Origin: Reclinomonas americana ATCC 50394
Lineage: Eukaryota > Jakobida > Jakobea > Jakobida
DNA length: 57,158 bases
NCBI GenBank assembly: GCA_048213135.1
Contig: PS015159.1
Location: 107,652 to 164,809 of the forward strand
Direction of reading: 5' to 3'
Positions 1 to 15,000 of the stretch are shown in pieces; positions within the stretch are counted from its first letter, which is position 1, and every line of letters starts with the position of its first letter. A program made the translations under genes and the position numbers. Under the pieces are notes generated by a model. That model had not been told where the DNA came from, searched no databases, and was given only the letters and a program-made list of their open reading frames with translations.

Positions 1-3000
1 TCCCATTCACTGTGGTGTACACCAGCGCTTCAGTCATCACGCTGACGGTGGACGCGTCTGGAACCACCGCCGGCACCTACTTTATCTGCATCCGCCAGCT
101 GTCGACTCTATCGTACTACGATGTGGGCACACTAACCGTCGGTTTGTTATCTGTCACCTCCAGCGTGATAACCAACACCTGGCGCTATATGTTCTCATTT
201 TTATTTGGTTCAGCTCGCACGGATTATGTCACACCGCCGACAGTTCGCGCCGTGTCGGCGGTGGCATTGTTGGTTGGTGGCGCCAGTCTACTGGACAACT
301 CGGATGACTCGACACCCTACATTGTCTCCTCCAACTGCAACGTGGCAACACCAGTGGCGCTCACCTCGCTGAGCGTGATTCAGTGGATCGACAACACCAA
401 AGTAGTGATTGAGGGCGACATGAGTTCACTGGCCAATGGCGTGTACTCGGTGTGCGTGCGATGGTGCTCGCTCTGCTCCTACTCGTTCGTGGCGCGCTTC
501 ACTGTCGGTACGTACTGCACCGTCTTTTCGCCAGTGCTCCCACATTGTCTCACACGCCGAGCAGCCGCCGTCAGTCAGTGCCGCTTTGCCGGCGTCCCTT
601 CATCGACCAGCATTTCTCCCGGCAACATCAGTCTCGGGACGACTACCATGGTGGACCCGGGTGGCATGGCACAAGACAACCTGGGTTCGGTGTACGTGGT
701 CTCGGCGGTGTGTAAGCGATGTCGCGTGATTATCTGTCGTCTTTTCGCTTGGATTCACGGTTGTGATGATGTACGATGCAGTCTGCGCACGTCGTGCTGC
801 GAATCAAGGCAGGAGGTGAGGTGGCAGTGCGTTTTCTGACTCGCTGCTGTTGACATTACCGCTGACCGATACACGCGCGCAGGCGACATGTATGTGTACG
901 CGGGACAAGTCAACACGCCGGGACTGCAAGATGGCGCCCTGTCGCAGTCACTGCTAAGTTCGCCACGTGACATTACCTTTGACGGTGTCAACCGACGGCT
1001 CTACATTACCGACAGCGGCAACTATGTGATTCGCCGTGTCGACATGAACAACGGTTTGCTTTTGCCCCACTCTCTCTGTGTGTGTGTGTGTGTGTGTCCG
1101 TTTCTCTTTCTATCTTACTGATTTGGCATCGCCAGTGACCATTTCCACCGTTGCCGGCTTGGGTGGTGCGTCGGGCTCGGCCGACGGTGCTGCGACGACA
1201 ACTGCACGATTCTCTTCCACTCTTGGTTTGGCCTACGACTCCATCAACAATCGGGTGCTCATCAGTGACAGCTCGCGAATCCGCCTCTTTGACGTGACGG
1301 CCGGCACGGTGGCCACCATTGCCGGCAATAGTCCGTGCATTTTGTGTTGTTGTTGTTGTCGTCGTGCCACCGTGATCTCACTGAACAATAGACTCCTTTA
1401 CGTTCGCGGACGGTACCAGTACTACCTCACGCGTGAACATCCCGACGGGCATCGCCAACATGCACCCGTACTACCAGAACTCTTTTGTGTTCTCCGATCT
1501 GGTATGTGTCTTCATACTTGCGCCGCACGGTGCAATGATGGCTGACTCCGGACCCTCGCCCTACAGGGCAACCGGCGAATTCGCCTGATCAACTACTCAT
1601 CCACACTGACCTACACTCTGGCGGGAACCGGCGCCTCAGGAACTTCCAATGGTAGCGCCAGTTCGGCCACATTCAATCAGGTCTCCGGCATCGTCGCGAG
1701 CCCGGCGTTTGATGCGTTTGTTGTGGACTCGATTGGTCAATTGCGCCAGCTGACACCAGGAGGTTTGTCGCGAACCACACACTTTTGTTGTGGAGTGCGG
1801 AGCCTTGAAATTGTTAACGAGGCGGGTGCGCACAGGCGTGGTGATGACGGTTCCCACATCGCTGACGACGGCCTCTGACATTGAGCTGCGGCCCGACTCT
1901 TCGTCGTACCTGATTTCCGATTTTGCCAACACGACTGTGGAGTACGTGACGTACGGACGTTGCGTCTCACCACAACATTGCTGTTTCTCAGCATGAGGAT
2001 AGAAGGTTCTCACTTTTGATATGTGCGCAGCTGGCATCATGTACTTCTCGCCGCCGACAATCCCGGCGCTGGGCGGACAAGTTGTCACACTGTTTGGGTG
2101 TCAGCTGGCCAACGTGTCTGGCGACCCTGCTGCCTTCATCCTCTCGACAACCGTGTGCCACCCTGCCCTGCCCACCACAGTTGCTTCGGTGACCATCAGT
2201 AGTGCAGCGCCGTCGGGCGGCACCATGGTAATCACGATCAACGCATCCGGCACCGCCGGCGGCAAGTACCACTTGTGTGTGCGCTGGAATAGTCAGACGC
2301 CATATGTCGAGGTCGGTGCATTCGGCATTTTTGTGGCATCCACCTACCCGCCGTGGATGGCGCGCATCGGCCAGCAACGCTGTTGCGTCTTGCACCACAC
2401 GCTGTTCTCTTTGTATCGCTTGCTTTCCCTCACGCCATGCCACACACACACAGTGCTGGTCACTGGCTCGGGTATGTTGCACGTGGCGTCGCCGGATTCG
2501 CAGGCGGCCCTGATCGCCGCCACGTCTTGCACTGCGCCGTCCTCTTCGGCGCCGAACATGGCGGTACCTGGACTGTACTTTGCCAGTTGGTACAATGAGA
2601 ATAATGGCGACGTGCGCTTGCTCATGGACTTTTCCACGGTTGCCGTGGGCACCTACCCGGTTCGCCAAAGTATTGGGGGGCCGAGCGAACAATAAGATAA
2701 CTGTGCTCATCGTGTTTGTACTCGCAGCTGTGCATTCGCTGGAGTTCCATTGCGTACTATGTGCAGGTACTGACGCTGCAAGTGGGCTCCGAGGACACCT
2801 ATGTTGCGTGGCATTTCTTCTATCCAACACGCTTATCGTTTGCCTCACCACTTCCACTCTCCCAGGTGTGTACGTATGCTGGGTTTGGTGTGGCGGGCTC
2901 CAGTGGCGGCCGCTACAACACCTTCCAGATGCGCGATCCAGCTGGTGTGGTGCAAGACAGTACCGGCATCACCTACGTCACCGAGATGACCAACAACTGG

Positions 3001-6000
3001 ATCCGTGGCATTCTGCCGAATGGGTGTGTGTATGTGTGTGCGACACAGCGCTCTGCTCTATGTGCAGTGAGTCTCATTCTCATTGCGCTGTGCTGCGCTG
3101 TTCAGTGACACGTTTGTGTTGGCGGGCTCGGGAAGTTCAGGCTCGGCCAATAATGCGTCACCACTGCTGGCCTCTTTCAGCTCCCCCTCCGATATTGCCG
3201 TCGACTCGTCGGATAATCTCTACGTGGCGGACAGTTGCGTGGGTTGAGGAGCCATCGTTAGTCCAATCCCTGCCATGCGACTCACTGTTGACTTGCTGGC
3301 AGCCGGCAATTCGTTGATCCGCAAAATCGCGGCAGTGACACGCGTAGTCACTACATATTCGGGCGCCTCCGTCGGCTTTGTGGACGGAGCTCTGGCCAGC
3401 GCACGCTACCGGCAGCCACAAGCGTTGTCGTGTTCCGCGAGCGGCACTGTTTATGTGGCCGATACTGGCAACAACGCCATTCGCGCCCTCACTTCCACGA
3501 CAGTGAGCACGCTCTCTGGCGTGTCCACCGGTCTGGCGGGCTACGCCGACGGTTCGGGCTCGGTGGCGCAATTCAACGCCCCGTCCGGCATCTCGGCCGA
3601 TCCATTGTCCTCGTTTGTGATTGTTGCCGACCGCGGTAACAACCGCATCCGCCGTGTGAGCACGGTGGACGGTACGACCACCACGGTGGTTGGGCCGGGT
3701 GTGACGTCGTCTGTGGACGGACCGACGGCCACTGCGACTGCGGTGTTGCCGCGTCGCGTGTTTGTGGAGGACACACTCGGCTACTACTACGTTTCGCAAG
3801 GCGACTACATTGTCCGCCAGATTGTCACCTACGACGGTGACTCGGTCAACCGCTACGCCGGTCGCGGCCTCCTCGGTAGCCTCGACGGCATTGGTCTCAC
3901 GTCGGCCCGCTTCAAGGATCCCTATGGCGTGGCCAAGATTCCTTCGCGCTCTGTTCTCATCGCCGACGACAATCGTANNNNNNNNNNNNNNNNNNNNNNN
4001 NNNNNNNNNNNNNNNNNNNNNNNCCGACACGCCCTACATGAGCATGGGCACGTTTGAGGCCTCCATCATCTCCGTGTGCACCTTTGCCGGCAGTGGCGCC
4101 CTTGGCTACGTCGACGGTTTCTACACCACTGCGCGCATGCAGCTGCCGGCGGCTGCCGTCGCCAACCCGTCAACCGGTGACATTTACTTTGCCGACAAGG
4201 TGAGTCGCTCTTCAAGTGTGTGTGTGTGTGTGTGTGCTTTTTGAAGTTCTGTGACGTAAGTGACCCTACGTCAGGACGCTGCCGTTATTCGGCGAGTGAC
4301 CACGGCCGGCGATGTGTGGACGGTGGCTGGCACGGGCGTCGGTGGCTACTTGGATGCAACTGCGCGCAGTGCACAATTTGCACAGCCATTCGGTCTGGCG
4401 CTGGACACCGCCGCCAACAAACTGTACATTAGCGAGCAGCAGAATGTGCGCATTCGCGTTCTCAACCTCAACACCTTGCTGGTCTCCACGCTGGCTGGTT
4501 CCACTTCTGGCTACGCCAATGGCACTGGCGCTGCAGCGAAGTTCTCCTCGCCCGGCCTGCTTGCCCTCAACTCGGCCGCCACTGTTGCGTTGCACTGTTG
4601 TGCGATTGCGACAGTATCACGTCTGGTCATTGATTGTGTGCGCTGTGCATAGGTTCTGTATGTGCCCGATGCCGGTACGACGCACGTTATCCGTTCGGTG
4701 AATACGAGCACTGGCGCTGTGACCCTGCTGGCCGGCACGCCCGGCACCACTGGTCGTACAAACGGCACGCTGTTGGCCTCCACATTCAACACGCCAGTGG
4801 CGGTGTTTGGTGTGTTGCGGGCGAAGTTGGGAGAAGTGTGAGAGGGGGCGGTCGCTTACTTAATTGCACTGTGCGCAGTGTCGAGCGCCCAATTCTTGCT
4901 GGTCGCCGACTCGAACAACAACCTCATTCGCCAGCTGGATCTCACCGGCAATGCAGTCACCGACTGGAGCGGTTCTGGAACCTCAGGTGATGTAGATCAC
5001 TCGCGTGCACACCACGTCACTGTTGTGCTCATGATGCACGCACACATGCTGCAGGCTTTGTTAATGGTGCCGCTGCGGTGGCGCAGTATCGCCAGCCTCA
5101 CGGAATATTGTTTGTGAATGCACTGATTGGCACTCTGGTCGCCGAGTTGCGTCGGGTGGTCCACGCACCGTTGCCATTACATCTCTCGCCCTCTTACCAT
5201 GTATGCATACGTGCAGCGTGTCGAACTCGCGCATTCGACAGATTGATTCGTCGGGTGCTGTTGGTGTCTATGCCGGTAGCGGTACGCAGTCGTTCCAGGA
5301 TGGTTCTGGTGCGTGCCGCGTTGTCAGCGGAAGTTTTTTTCGCCTCAGTCTCACCCGCTACTTTCCTTCGTACAGGTGCTTACGCGGCCTTCAACCAGCC
5401 GCAGTCGAGTGCCATTCATCGCTCCATCGCGAGTCCGTGGGTGGTGGTGTCGGATTCGTTCAACTCGCGTCTCCGTATCGTCGGCTCTGGCAGTGCGTTC
5501 ACCTGTTTTTTGTGTGTGTTTGTTCCAGCAGCTCATTGTCGCCTCTCGTTCCACACACAGTCTACGCCTACTTTGTGGCACCGGTTGCTCTTCGCCCCTC
5601 CGCCTCTGCGCAGCAAGTCAATGTGTACGGTTGTTCGCTTCAGCCGCCAGGTGCTGACGCTGCCGCGTACGTGCTTGCCACGTCGTCGACGTGCTCCAAC
5701 GCCTCCACCCCAGTCGTCACCTTCACGCCGACCTTTGTCGACTCCACCAACGTGCAACTGAGTGCCACCACCGCAGCCGTGGCCGCTGGTTCCTACTACG
5801 TCTGCTTCCGCCGCAACGCATCATCAGCGTATGCTCTAGCCGGTCCGCTCTTTTTCCTGCAGTTTTCATCCATTACGCCATCGACAGTGATTGCCGGAGC
5901 CGTTGGACAAGTGGTCGTCTCCGGTACTGGCCTCATTGACAACACGGCCGACTCGGCAGGATTTATTCTGGCCACGTCGGCCGGCTGCGCGTCACCTAAT

Positions 6001-9000
6001 GCCTTTTCGCCCACGATTGCCAGTGGAGCGTCGACGGCCATTGTTGCCGCATTCGGCAGCTCCACCACCATCAACATCAACGTGGACGCCTCCGCCATCG
6101 CCGGCGGTTCCTATCGTCTGTGTGCGCGATACGCGTCGTCGGCGGCTTATTTTTTGGTCGGCACCGTCAACGTGTACCAGACAATTTCGCTCAGCCCGCC
6201 TGCCGTCCCCTTTGCGTCGTTGCCACAGTCGACCACGCTGAACGGCGCGGGCCTGCTGGATCTGGTGTCTGGCGACGCGCAGGCCCTCGTTCTCTGCAGC
6301 TCGTCGGCGTGTAGCGCACCGCGTACCGCGGTGTCGACGTCGTCGGTGACCTCGACGACCTTGTCCATCAGTGTTCCAAACACGGCGCCGGCAAGTGGCA
6401 CCTACACGCTCTGCATTCGCCCTTCGTCATCATCGGCGTACGTGGCCACTCTGCAACTGGGTCTTGTCTCGTTGCTCACCGTCGATCCGCCTGCGATTCC
6501 GCTGCTGGCCGGGCGCAGTGTGACGCTCACGGGCAGCGGTTTTGCCGCCTCTCTCGATGCCGCTGCTGTTGTGGTGGCCACCACCTGCTCCCCCCTGGCC
6601 ACAGTCTCCAGCACCACCGTGACGCTGGTTCAAGCGGGTAACACGCTGAACTTGACGGTGGGCGCAAGCGGAGCGACGGCCGGCAACTATTTGCTGTGCG
6701 TGCGCCAATCGGCCACCACATCCTATTCGACGTCGCTCTCCTTTAGGTGCGCGTGCCTATTTTTTGTTTGTCGCCAAGAATATCCAACCTCATTTTCCCG
6801 TTTGTCACAGCTTGGCACGATACACTGTGGCCACACCACCGGCCATCCCCGCCGCAGTCAACCGCACCGTTGTGCTCACCGGTGGCGGCAACATTACGGG
6901 GACGACCTTTGTGGTCTCGTCGCTGATTTGCGACGGTGGAACGGCGGCGCCGGTGGCGTCGACGACCGTGAACAGCGCGACGTTCAACAGTTCCACGCAG
7001 TACACGTTGTCGATTTCAGCCGCCGGTGCCGCCGCCGGTTCATACTCTTTGTGTGCCCAATACAGTGCCACCAGCGTGTGGACCACGGCCATTGCCTTCA
7101 GCGTGGCCACGGCCACAGCTGTGTCCACGCCGGCGGTGTCGGCCGGTGCAACTCAGACAGTGGTGGTCACCGGCGCCGGATTTGTGGACGTCTCGTCAGA
7201 TGGCTCCGCTGTGATCCTCGCCACCACCAACGGTTGTGGTACCGCGGTCACTGGCGTCACCATTAGCACGGCCTTTGTCAGCACCCTGTCGCTCAGTCTC
7301 ACTGTCACCGCCACGAGTGGTGCCTCCGGCAACAACACCACGTATACGCTGTGTATTCGTCACAGCTCTGGAACAAGCTACACGTCCTTGTTTGCACTGG
7401 CATTGAGTTGCGTTGGCGAGGCCGCCGCACAGGCAATAGGTAAGTACTGCGTGTTGTTGTTGACGTGTTGTTTTCTTCGCAGTTCGCATCACGGCCATCT
7501 CGCCGCCCGCCATCCTCATCAACACGGGTACGCGCACGGTCTCCTTCACCGGGGCCGGCTTGCTGGCCACGACATCGAATGCCGCGCTGCTGACAACGAA
7601 TTGTTCGCTGGTCACCACGTATGCGACGGTGACGTGGACTTCAGGAACATCGACAACGGCGTCGGCCACCGTGGACTCGGCAGCCGCCATTCCGGCCTCC
7701 AATCTGCGTGTGTGTGTGCGATTCGCAGCAACAGCGCCCCGCATCGACCTCGGAGCGTTTGCCATTGTGCAGCCGTCGGCGCCGGCCGTGCCGGCGTACA
7801 TTGCATTTGGTGCCGGTAGCACGTCGGTCAGCATTCCAGGCACCGGCTGGGTGATGCCCAACGCCACACGCCTCGCCACCACCTCGGCATGCACTGTCGC
7901 CGCCGCAAGCTCGACCCTCACTGCCACCAGTGCCTCACTCACCGCACTGGCGGTGACAGTAGCCGCCTCGGCGACGCCGGCGGCCCGCGACACGATTTGT
8001 GTGCGCTTCGATGCCACCGACTCGTACTGGCCAGTCATCAGCTTCCCTGTGTTGCGCATGAGCCTGGTCAGTACCGGTCTCATCACCAGTGGAGCAGTGC
8101 TGTTCCGTGGCTACTCGTACGATGTGACATACCAGTGTATCTCACCGGGACCGGATCCGACGGGCGTGCGCGTTGTGCTGCTGAGTGGCACGGTGGTGAA
8201 CGGCAGCGTGTCGAGCTCATGCGACTGGCTGAGCGTGGGACTGTACACGTTTGTGCCGACGACGGCCATGGTCTCGGCCGTGCCCACAAGTCTCAGCTTA
8301 ACGCTGCCCACGCCGCTGACTGCAATCCTGGCGAACTCTCCGTCGTTCACCGTGGCTCTGTCTACCTTCTCGAGTCTGACAGTGACGCCAGTCGGCACAG
8401 CGGCGAATGTGGTGGCCGACAACTTTGTACAAGTGTCCTTTGTGTGCCTCAACCCGCAAGTGCAGTTTGCCAATGTGCGCCTGCTCGGTCCGTCCATCAG
8501 CCCGTACTCGCAAGTGCTGACCAACACGGCGGTGTCGTGCGGTCCGGCTGCCACCACCGTCAACCTCACCTTCCAGATTGACAAGGCGTTGGTCGGCACC
8601 GGCTACTCTGTCGAAGTGATCGACAACCCAGCCGGCACCACTGACGACACCAGTTCGCTGTTCACCATTCAGGCACGTGTTCTCACCATTGCCGCCATCA
8701 TTTCGAATGTGGCACTGCGTGAGGGAACGGTGGCGACCGGTGGCCTGGTGTACCGCACCGCGCTTCGGCAGTACACGCTGCAGATCCAGTGCAACTCGTT
8801 GCGCACCACCAGCGTCAAGCTCGAGGTCGTCAGCGGATCCACGGTGCTGTTCACCATCACTGCTGCGCAAGCAGTGACCTGCGACTCGGCCGTCTCCACG
8901 GTCAACTACGTGTGGGCATCGAGCACGGCACCAACGACGGCCTCGAATGTGCGCGTTCGAGTCACGGACAACGCGGACGCCACTCTTGTTGGTCAGAGCT

Positions 9001-12000
9001 CGCTGTTCAACCTGGTCGACCCGTCCATCCAGTTTGTGATCAGCCCGCCCACTACGCTGTTCCCGGGCTACACTTTCAGTCCGCTGCTCTCCTACTCGTG
9101 CAATTTGCCGGCGGGTGACACGTTCGACATTACCGTCTCCGACACTACGCCGACCACGCTCCTCTCCATCAGCCAGATGCCTTCTTGCGATGGCCTCGCG
9201 GCCAACACGGTGGTCATGCCGGTGTCGCCCACGGCTCCACTTGGATCGGCGTACACACTGTTGATCAACGATGCCACGTTCCCGTGGTCGCTGTCGCGCA
9301 ATCCAGTGACCGTGGCCGGTAAGCACATCCACTTTCTCACGTGCTGTTGTTGTTGTTGTTGTGCAATCGCGGTACTGACTGTCGTCGTGGTGGCGATGTG
9401 CAGAGACGTTTGGAACACCGTACATTGCGACCACTGGAGCGCCGACCACTCCTGTGGTCGGAACTCTGTACGCGGGAACCTACTACGTCATCCGTGTGCC
9501 GTGCGGTGGCAATCCCCTCGTGTCCACTGTTGTGGTTGCGTGAATTCTCTCGAGGTTTCTATGATCACGCGGCACTCTTCCTCCTCACTGATGTGTGTGT
9601 GTGTGTGTGGCCGCACAGGTACGCGCTGTATGGTCGACAGCTCCAACCGCCGAGTCCATTCAGGTCTGCTGCTCATCGCTCGCGCATCCACTGTCCCGTT
9701 TCTGCTCACTGTGGGGCCAAAAAACCAACTATCTTGTGTGATGCATGCAGACCACCACCGGCCCTTGTGTGGCCGGGCTCTTGTCAATCAGCTGGTCTCC
9801 GAGTGTGGCACACCCCGTGGGCGACGTCACTGTGTTTGTCGAAGACGGCAGCAATGTGGCTGTCACACAACGTTCTACCTCCACCTACCCCGTCGCTGGT
9901 ACGATACTCTCCAACCAACCCTCCTTTGCCATTCACCGCCACTCACGCCCCTATGTTTTTTCCTCGCAGCGACCGCACTCGGCGTCTCGATTTCGCCTTC
10001 GCAAATTGTCACGGGTGGGTGTGGTGTCACCGCAGTGATTTCTGTGTCGTGCAACAATCCATTCACCACCGCCGTGTCGCTGTCCATGACGGGTGGCAAC
10101 ACGCCGGCACCGTCGCTCTCGATTGTTGCTTCGCTCGCTGTGAACTGTGCCGTCACCACCAATTACACGTGGGCCGTGCCAAGCACACTCTCGGGAACCA
10201 CCCTCGTGCTCCTCGCGCAAGACACTTCGAATCCGGCCTACTCGAACACGGCGCCAGTGATTGCTGAACGTGCGTACCGTATCTTTTTCCCTTTGTGCAG
10301 TTCTTGTGACGGGAATGGCTGAATGCATTTCCCTCCCTTTCCTCACCCGTCGACGACACAGCTGCCTATGTGCAACTGCAGCTGCCGTCGGTGACACCAC
10401 TCACTTCGTACCTGCGCACATCGCAAACCCTAAACGTCACGTGCAACTGTCCGCTAACAACGGCCGTGATTGTCAATGTGCTGCGTTCCGGCACCATCAG
10501 CAGCGTCACGCTGCCGGTGACATGTGGCTACAATGGCGGCGCCGGTCTGCTGAATGTTCTTGCGCAGTACCTCGACCCGGCGGTGTATGCCGTCGGTGGC
10601 GGGTACTCGTTCCAAGTGCAGCTGCAAGGCCTCACCTCTGTGCACGTGCAGTCGAGCGGTCGTTTCTTTGACGGTGAGTGGTGCCTACCCGCTGTCGTGT
10701 GTTTTTCGCTTCTTGCTAAAGGTAGCTCCGAGCTTGCAGACCCCATCTTTACGGCCAGCTCGGCGACGCTGGCCAACAACGCAGTGTTCTTCCAGGACTA
10801 CTCGTACACCTTTAGCTTCTCGTGCAACTATCCACTGACCACGCAAGTCAGCATCGTCCTCAACGGTGGTGCGGCGGGCACTGTCGGTGCCGGCACTGTG
10901 GCCTGCAACGGTATCGTCACCAACAACATCACGTGGTCGGCGGTCAGCTCTTCGCTTCTGGGCTCGTACACTCTCGGCATTCAGGATGCGTCTGGCACAC
11001 CCGTGACGAGCACGTTGACGCGCACTATCACTATTCGCGACACATTCTCTCCCGTGCCGCAAGTGCTGCGCCCGGTCTCGTTGACCGCCATCACCAATGT
11101 CTTCACCGGTTCGACATATGTGGTCAGCGTCAGCTGCAACGGCAATCCACTTGTTGCGGCCGTTTCGTTGTCGTCGAATTGGACGCCGCTCGTGTCCTCG
11201 CCGGAGGCCGTCGGCACCACCTCGGCCGGCTACTTGTGTACGGGCCAACAGCAATTTGCGTGGATTCCCTCTCCTGGGCGAGCGGCCGGCTTCGTCGCCC
11301 TACAAGCGAGCGATCCGTCGAACGTCGGCGCCTCGCGTCTCTCCTCGTCGCTGCCTGTTGTCGGTGAGCTCGTTTGACAGTCAGTCAGTGAGAGTCAAAT
11401 CGCCGCCGGGTTTGCCTGAATTCTTCTGTACGCGCACAGTGTCGTTACTTACGGCATCCATCACGCCGCCGGACCCAACCGGTATCGTGTCGGGCAGTGG
11501 TGTCGTGGTACCCGTGACGATTGTATGCAACAACGAGTTCACCTATAATGTTGCGTCCGCGTCGTGCATCACGTGGAGTTTGAGGTGACTCACCGTCGAT
11601 GAATCAGGTCCGCGTTTCGTTGATCAACGGCGCCACCGAGACCGTGCTCAACGCCGCCTATCCCGTCACCTGCACGTCGCTGGCTGGCACCTCGAACACA
11701 TACTCGTGGACGGTGGCCAACTCGGTTGTCGGCATCAATCTCCTCATTCGTGTGACAGACGTTGCGCAGACGTGGCTCACTGCCGACACTGCCCCGTTCA
11801 CAGTCAATGGTACGCGCGCACCGTTTGTCGCGCGCGTGTGAGTAATAAGCACTCACTACTGTCCCTGTGCCGCCACTGCAGCGCGAGCGGTGACAGCGGT
11901 GGTTGTCAACTATTGGTTGCCGTCGCGGATTTACTTTGCGCGCTCTCAGTCGTTGAGTTTCCGCTGCAACGACTTCCAAACAACACGTGCGGGTTTGCAG

Positions 12001-15000
12001 TTGCAGCGTGGCGCCACGCTGATTGGACCACCGCAAATGGTGACGCCTGTGACGTGCGGCAGCAATAATGGAGTTGGCCTCGCCAACTCTGCATCGTTCA
12101 CGTGGACTGGTGTAACCGCTGCCTCGGCCCCAGTCGGCTCCGGTTATAGTATGCTGGTGTACGATTGGGATGCACCGTCAGTGAGCGGCTCGTCCATTTT
12201 GTTTGATGTCGTCGGTGAGCACTCCCTGTGTGCGGTCGTGACGATGATCGCTCTCTCTCTCACACACACACATGCATTCCGTATGCAGCCGCCGAGTTCG
12301 TGTTGAATCCGGCCATCACGCTGCTGTTTCCGAACTACACCTATCGCATTCAGTGGTCCTGCTCGTATCCTCCGACCACAGCGGCGACGCTGGATGTGGT
12401 TGCCAGTGACGGGACGACTGTTCTCGCTGCCATTGCGACCTCGGTGCCGGTGACGTGTGACGCGTCGACGCTGATGAGTGTCAAGTGGGTGGCTCCGTCG
12501 TCGTTGTTGCTTGGGGCCGGCAATGTGCGAATACGCGATGCTCTGCTGGCTGCCGCGGTGGGCACCGACACTCTGCTGTCCGTGATCACGATTCGCAACA
12601 CGTTTGCCAATGTGGCAGTCACGCCGCCGAATGCTGTGGCCGGTCGACCAGTCACCGTCACGTGGTACTGCCAGGGTAACACGCAAGTGCAGGTTTGTCT
12701 TGTGTGAGTGGCTGTCTCGCTCAACAATGTGTGCACTGACCGCCGCATGTGTGTGTACCCAGACTGCGCAAGTGACAGCCATTCAGGACACACCGCAAGT
12801 GGGGGCGTTGCAAGCGGGTCTCGTGTCGCCGGCCACGTGCATCTTTGGTCAGCAGTACTCGTTGACATGGACCGTCACGCTCAACGTGCCGCAGGACACC
12901 ACCACGGTGGTCACGGTGCATGATTACGACGTGCCGCTGGCCAGTGCGTCGGCCACGGTGCCCACACTGGCCACGTACATCCGAGATGTGCGAACGCCGA
13001 ACAAGGCTACCGTGGTTGCCGGCAACACCGTGTCTGTGTCGTTCCTTTGCAACGATCCGTTCACCACCGCCGTGCAATTGCGCGTGAGTGGCGGCAACGC
13101 CAGTGCGCCGTACGAAGTCGCCGTGGCTTCGTCACCGGCGACATGTGATGGTGTGACACCTGGCTCGTTGACGTGGGCCGTGCGCTCCACGTTGCTGGGC
13201 GCTGTCACACTGCAAGTCATTGACCTTGCGACTGGCGTCAGCGGCACGTCGGCCCCCCTCTCTGTCACCGGTTTGTGCCCCTCTGTGGCCTCCTCCCTCG
13301 ACGTCGGCTCACTCTTCATTTTTTGCACGTGCAGCTCCCACTATCAGTCGACTTGTGGTGCAACTGCCGTACTCGTCGACCTTGGTGGTTGGCGCTGGCG
13401 CCAACGGCTCGTTCGTCTGTGACTCGGCGTCGACTACGCTAAACGGAGTGCGCCTCTCGTTGCTTCCGTCGGGCGTGAGTTTGCTGTTTGTGTCGGCACC
13501 AGTGTGCGACGGTGTGACAGCAAATGCGTTCTCGTTTGGCCCGATGTCGACCATGGTTGGCGCGGCACTGCAAGTGCGCGCCACCGATGCCACGCAAGTG
13601 TCTGTGCTGGCCACTAGCAACGCCTTCTCCATTGCTGGTGCGTCTACTTGCATCTCTTCGATCGACGACGTCCCTCTTCTCCTCTTTTTCTTGCTCACCT
13701 TCACCTTTGGTGTGTGCGCAGTGCCGACGTTCAACTTTTCGCCAGCACCTCCCAGCCGCGTCTATATTGGCTACACAGTCACACTGTCGTACACGTGCAA
13801 CTACCGATTGACCACTGCCGCGAAGATTTCCCTGCGGTCCTCGACCGGTGTGGTGACGGTTCTTGCTGCCGCCGATCCATGCTTGTGCGACGGTGTGTCG
13901 GTGAATCGCTTTGCGTGGACCGTGGCCAGCAGCATCACGGCGTCGTCCGCATATGTTCTGCGGATGGAGGACGCGACGAGTGGCGGCGGTGTATCGCAGG
14001 CGATAGAATTGAGCGGCCGCGAAGTCTCCACTGCTTTTACCAGTCTGCTGTTGACGTCAAACCCGGCCGTGACGAGTGTCGCGCAGGGTGATACCAACAC
14101 CGCGTCGTGGGTGTGTCGCCAGAGTGTGTCTTCTGTGCAGCTGGTGGTGATGCAGAGTGTGGCGGAGGTGGTGGTGGCCATAACCGCCGGCTGCGCCGCC
14201 GGTGGTGACGCAGTCGTCTTTGTGAATTGGGTTGCACCGTACACGCTATCGGCCGGCACTGTGCAGCTCGTGGTGCGCGACCCACTGACGCCAGCGGCCG
14301 CACTTTCTGCGCCGTTTACACTGGTGGCGGCCTCGCTGCGTAACGTGGCTGCGGTGGCCTCGGCGGATTCGCTTGCGGATGTGGTCGCCGGCTCCTCCAT
14401 CTTGGTGTCATTTGACTGCACCGCGCCGGTGCTTTCCAGTGTCCGTATTGAGCTCCTCGATCAATCGCTGGCCGTGGTGGAAACGCTGTCGGCGTCGTAC
14501 TCGTTTGGCGCGCCGTGTACGTTGTTGCGCACCGTGTTTGCCATGGTCAGTCCGACCGTGTCGGCAGCGGGTGCCGGTCCGTCACCTGCTCTGCGCTTTG
14601 TGCGAGTTACTGGCACTGGTACTGCGTCGTGGTTGAGTGCCACTTCGCCCGCTTTGGTGTTCTTCCGTTGCGTGTGTCCCGCCGCTCATGTCTCCCCTCA
14701 CGATTCCTCTCTCTCTCACTCTTATCCTTGCCCGCAGCTCCTACGCTCACCAGTGTGTCCGTTGTTTCATCGCTTGGCGCCTCGTCCACCGTGCACTTGG
14801 TCGGCGTTCCGTCAACGATCCGCTTCCGATGCAACTCGGCGAGCACCACTGCCGTGGATGTGTCGCTGCAACCGAGTGGGACCGTGCTGGCAGCGGCGCA
14901 GAGTGTCACCTGCTCTTCACTGGAGGGTACTGGCGCCTTGCAGCAGCTGTCGTGGACACCACTTGCGGCAGCCATTGGCAACACGTCGGTCACGGTGACG

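Noticed and set aside
3158-4030. Long open frame on the minus strand across the NHL exons
   Set aside because: It mirrors the GC-rich NHL coding frame of the plus strand, has Arg/His-rich composition, crosses a gap and shows no domain.
7196-8086. Long minus-strand open frame of nearly 300 codons
   Set aside because: Antisense shadow of the repeat-rich plus-strand exon; the plus strand carries the clear IPT-like pattern.
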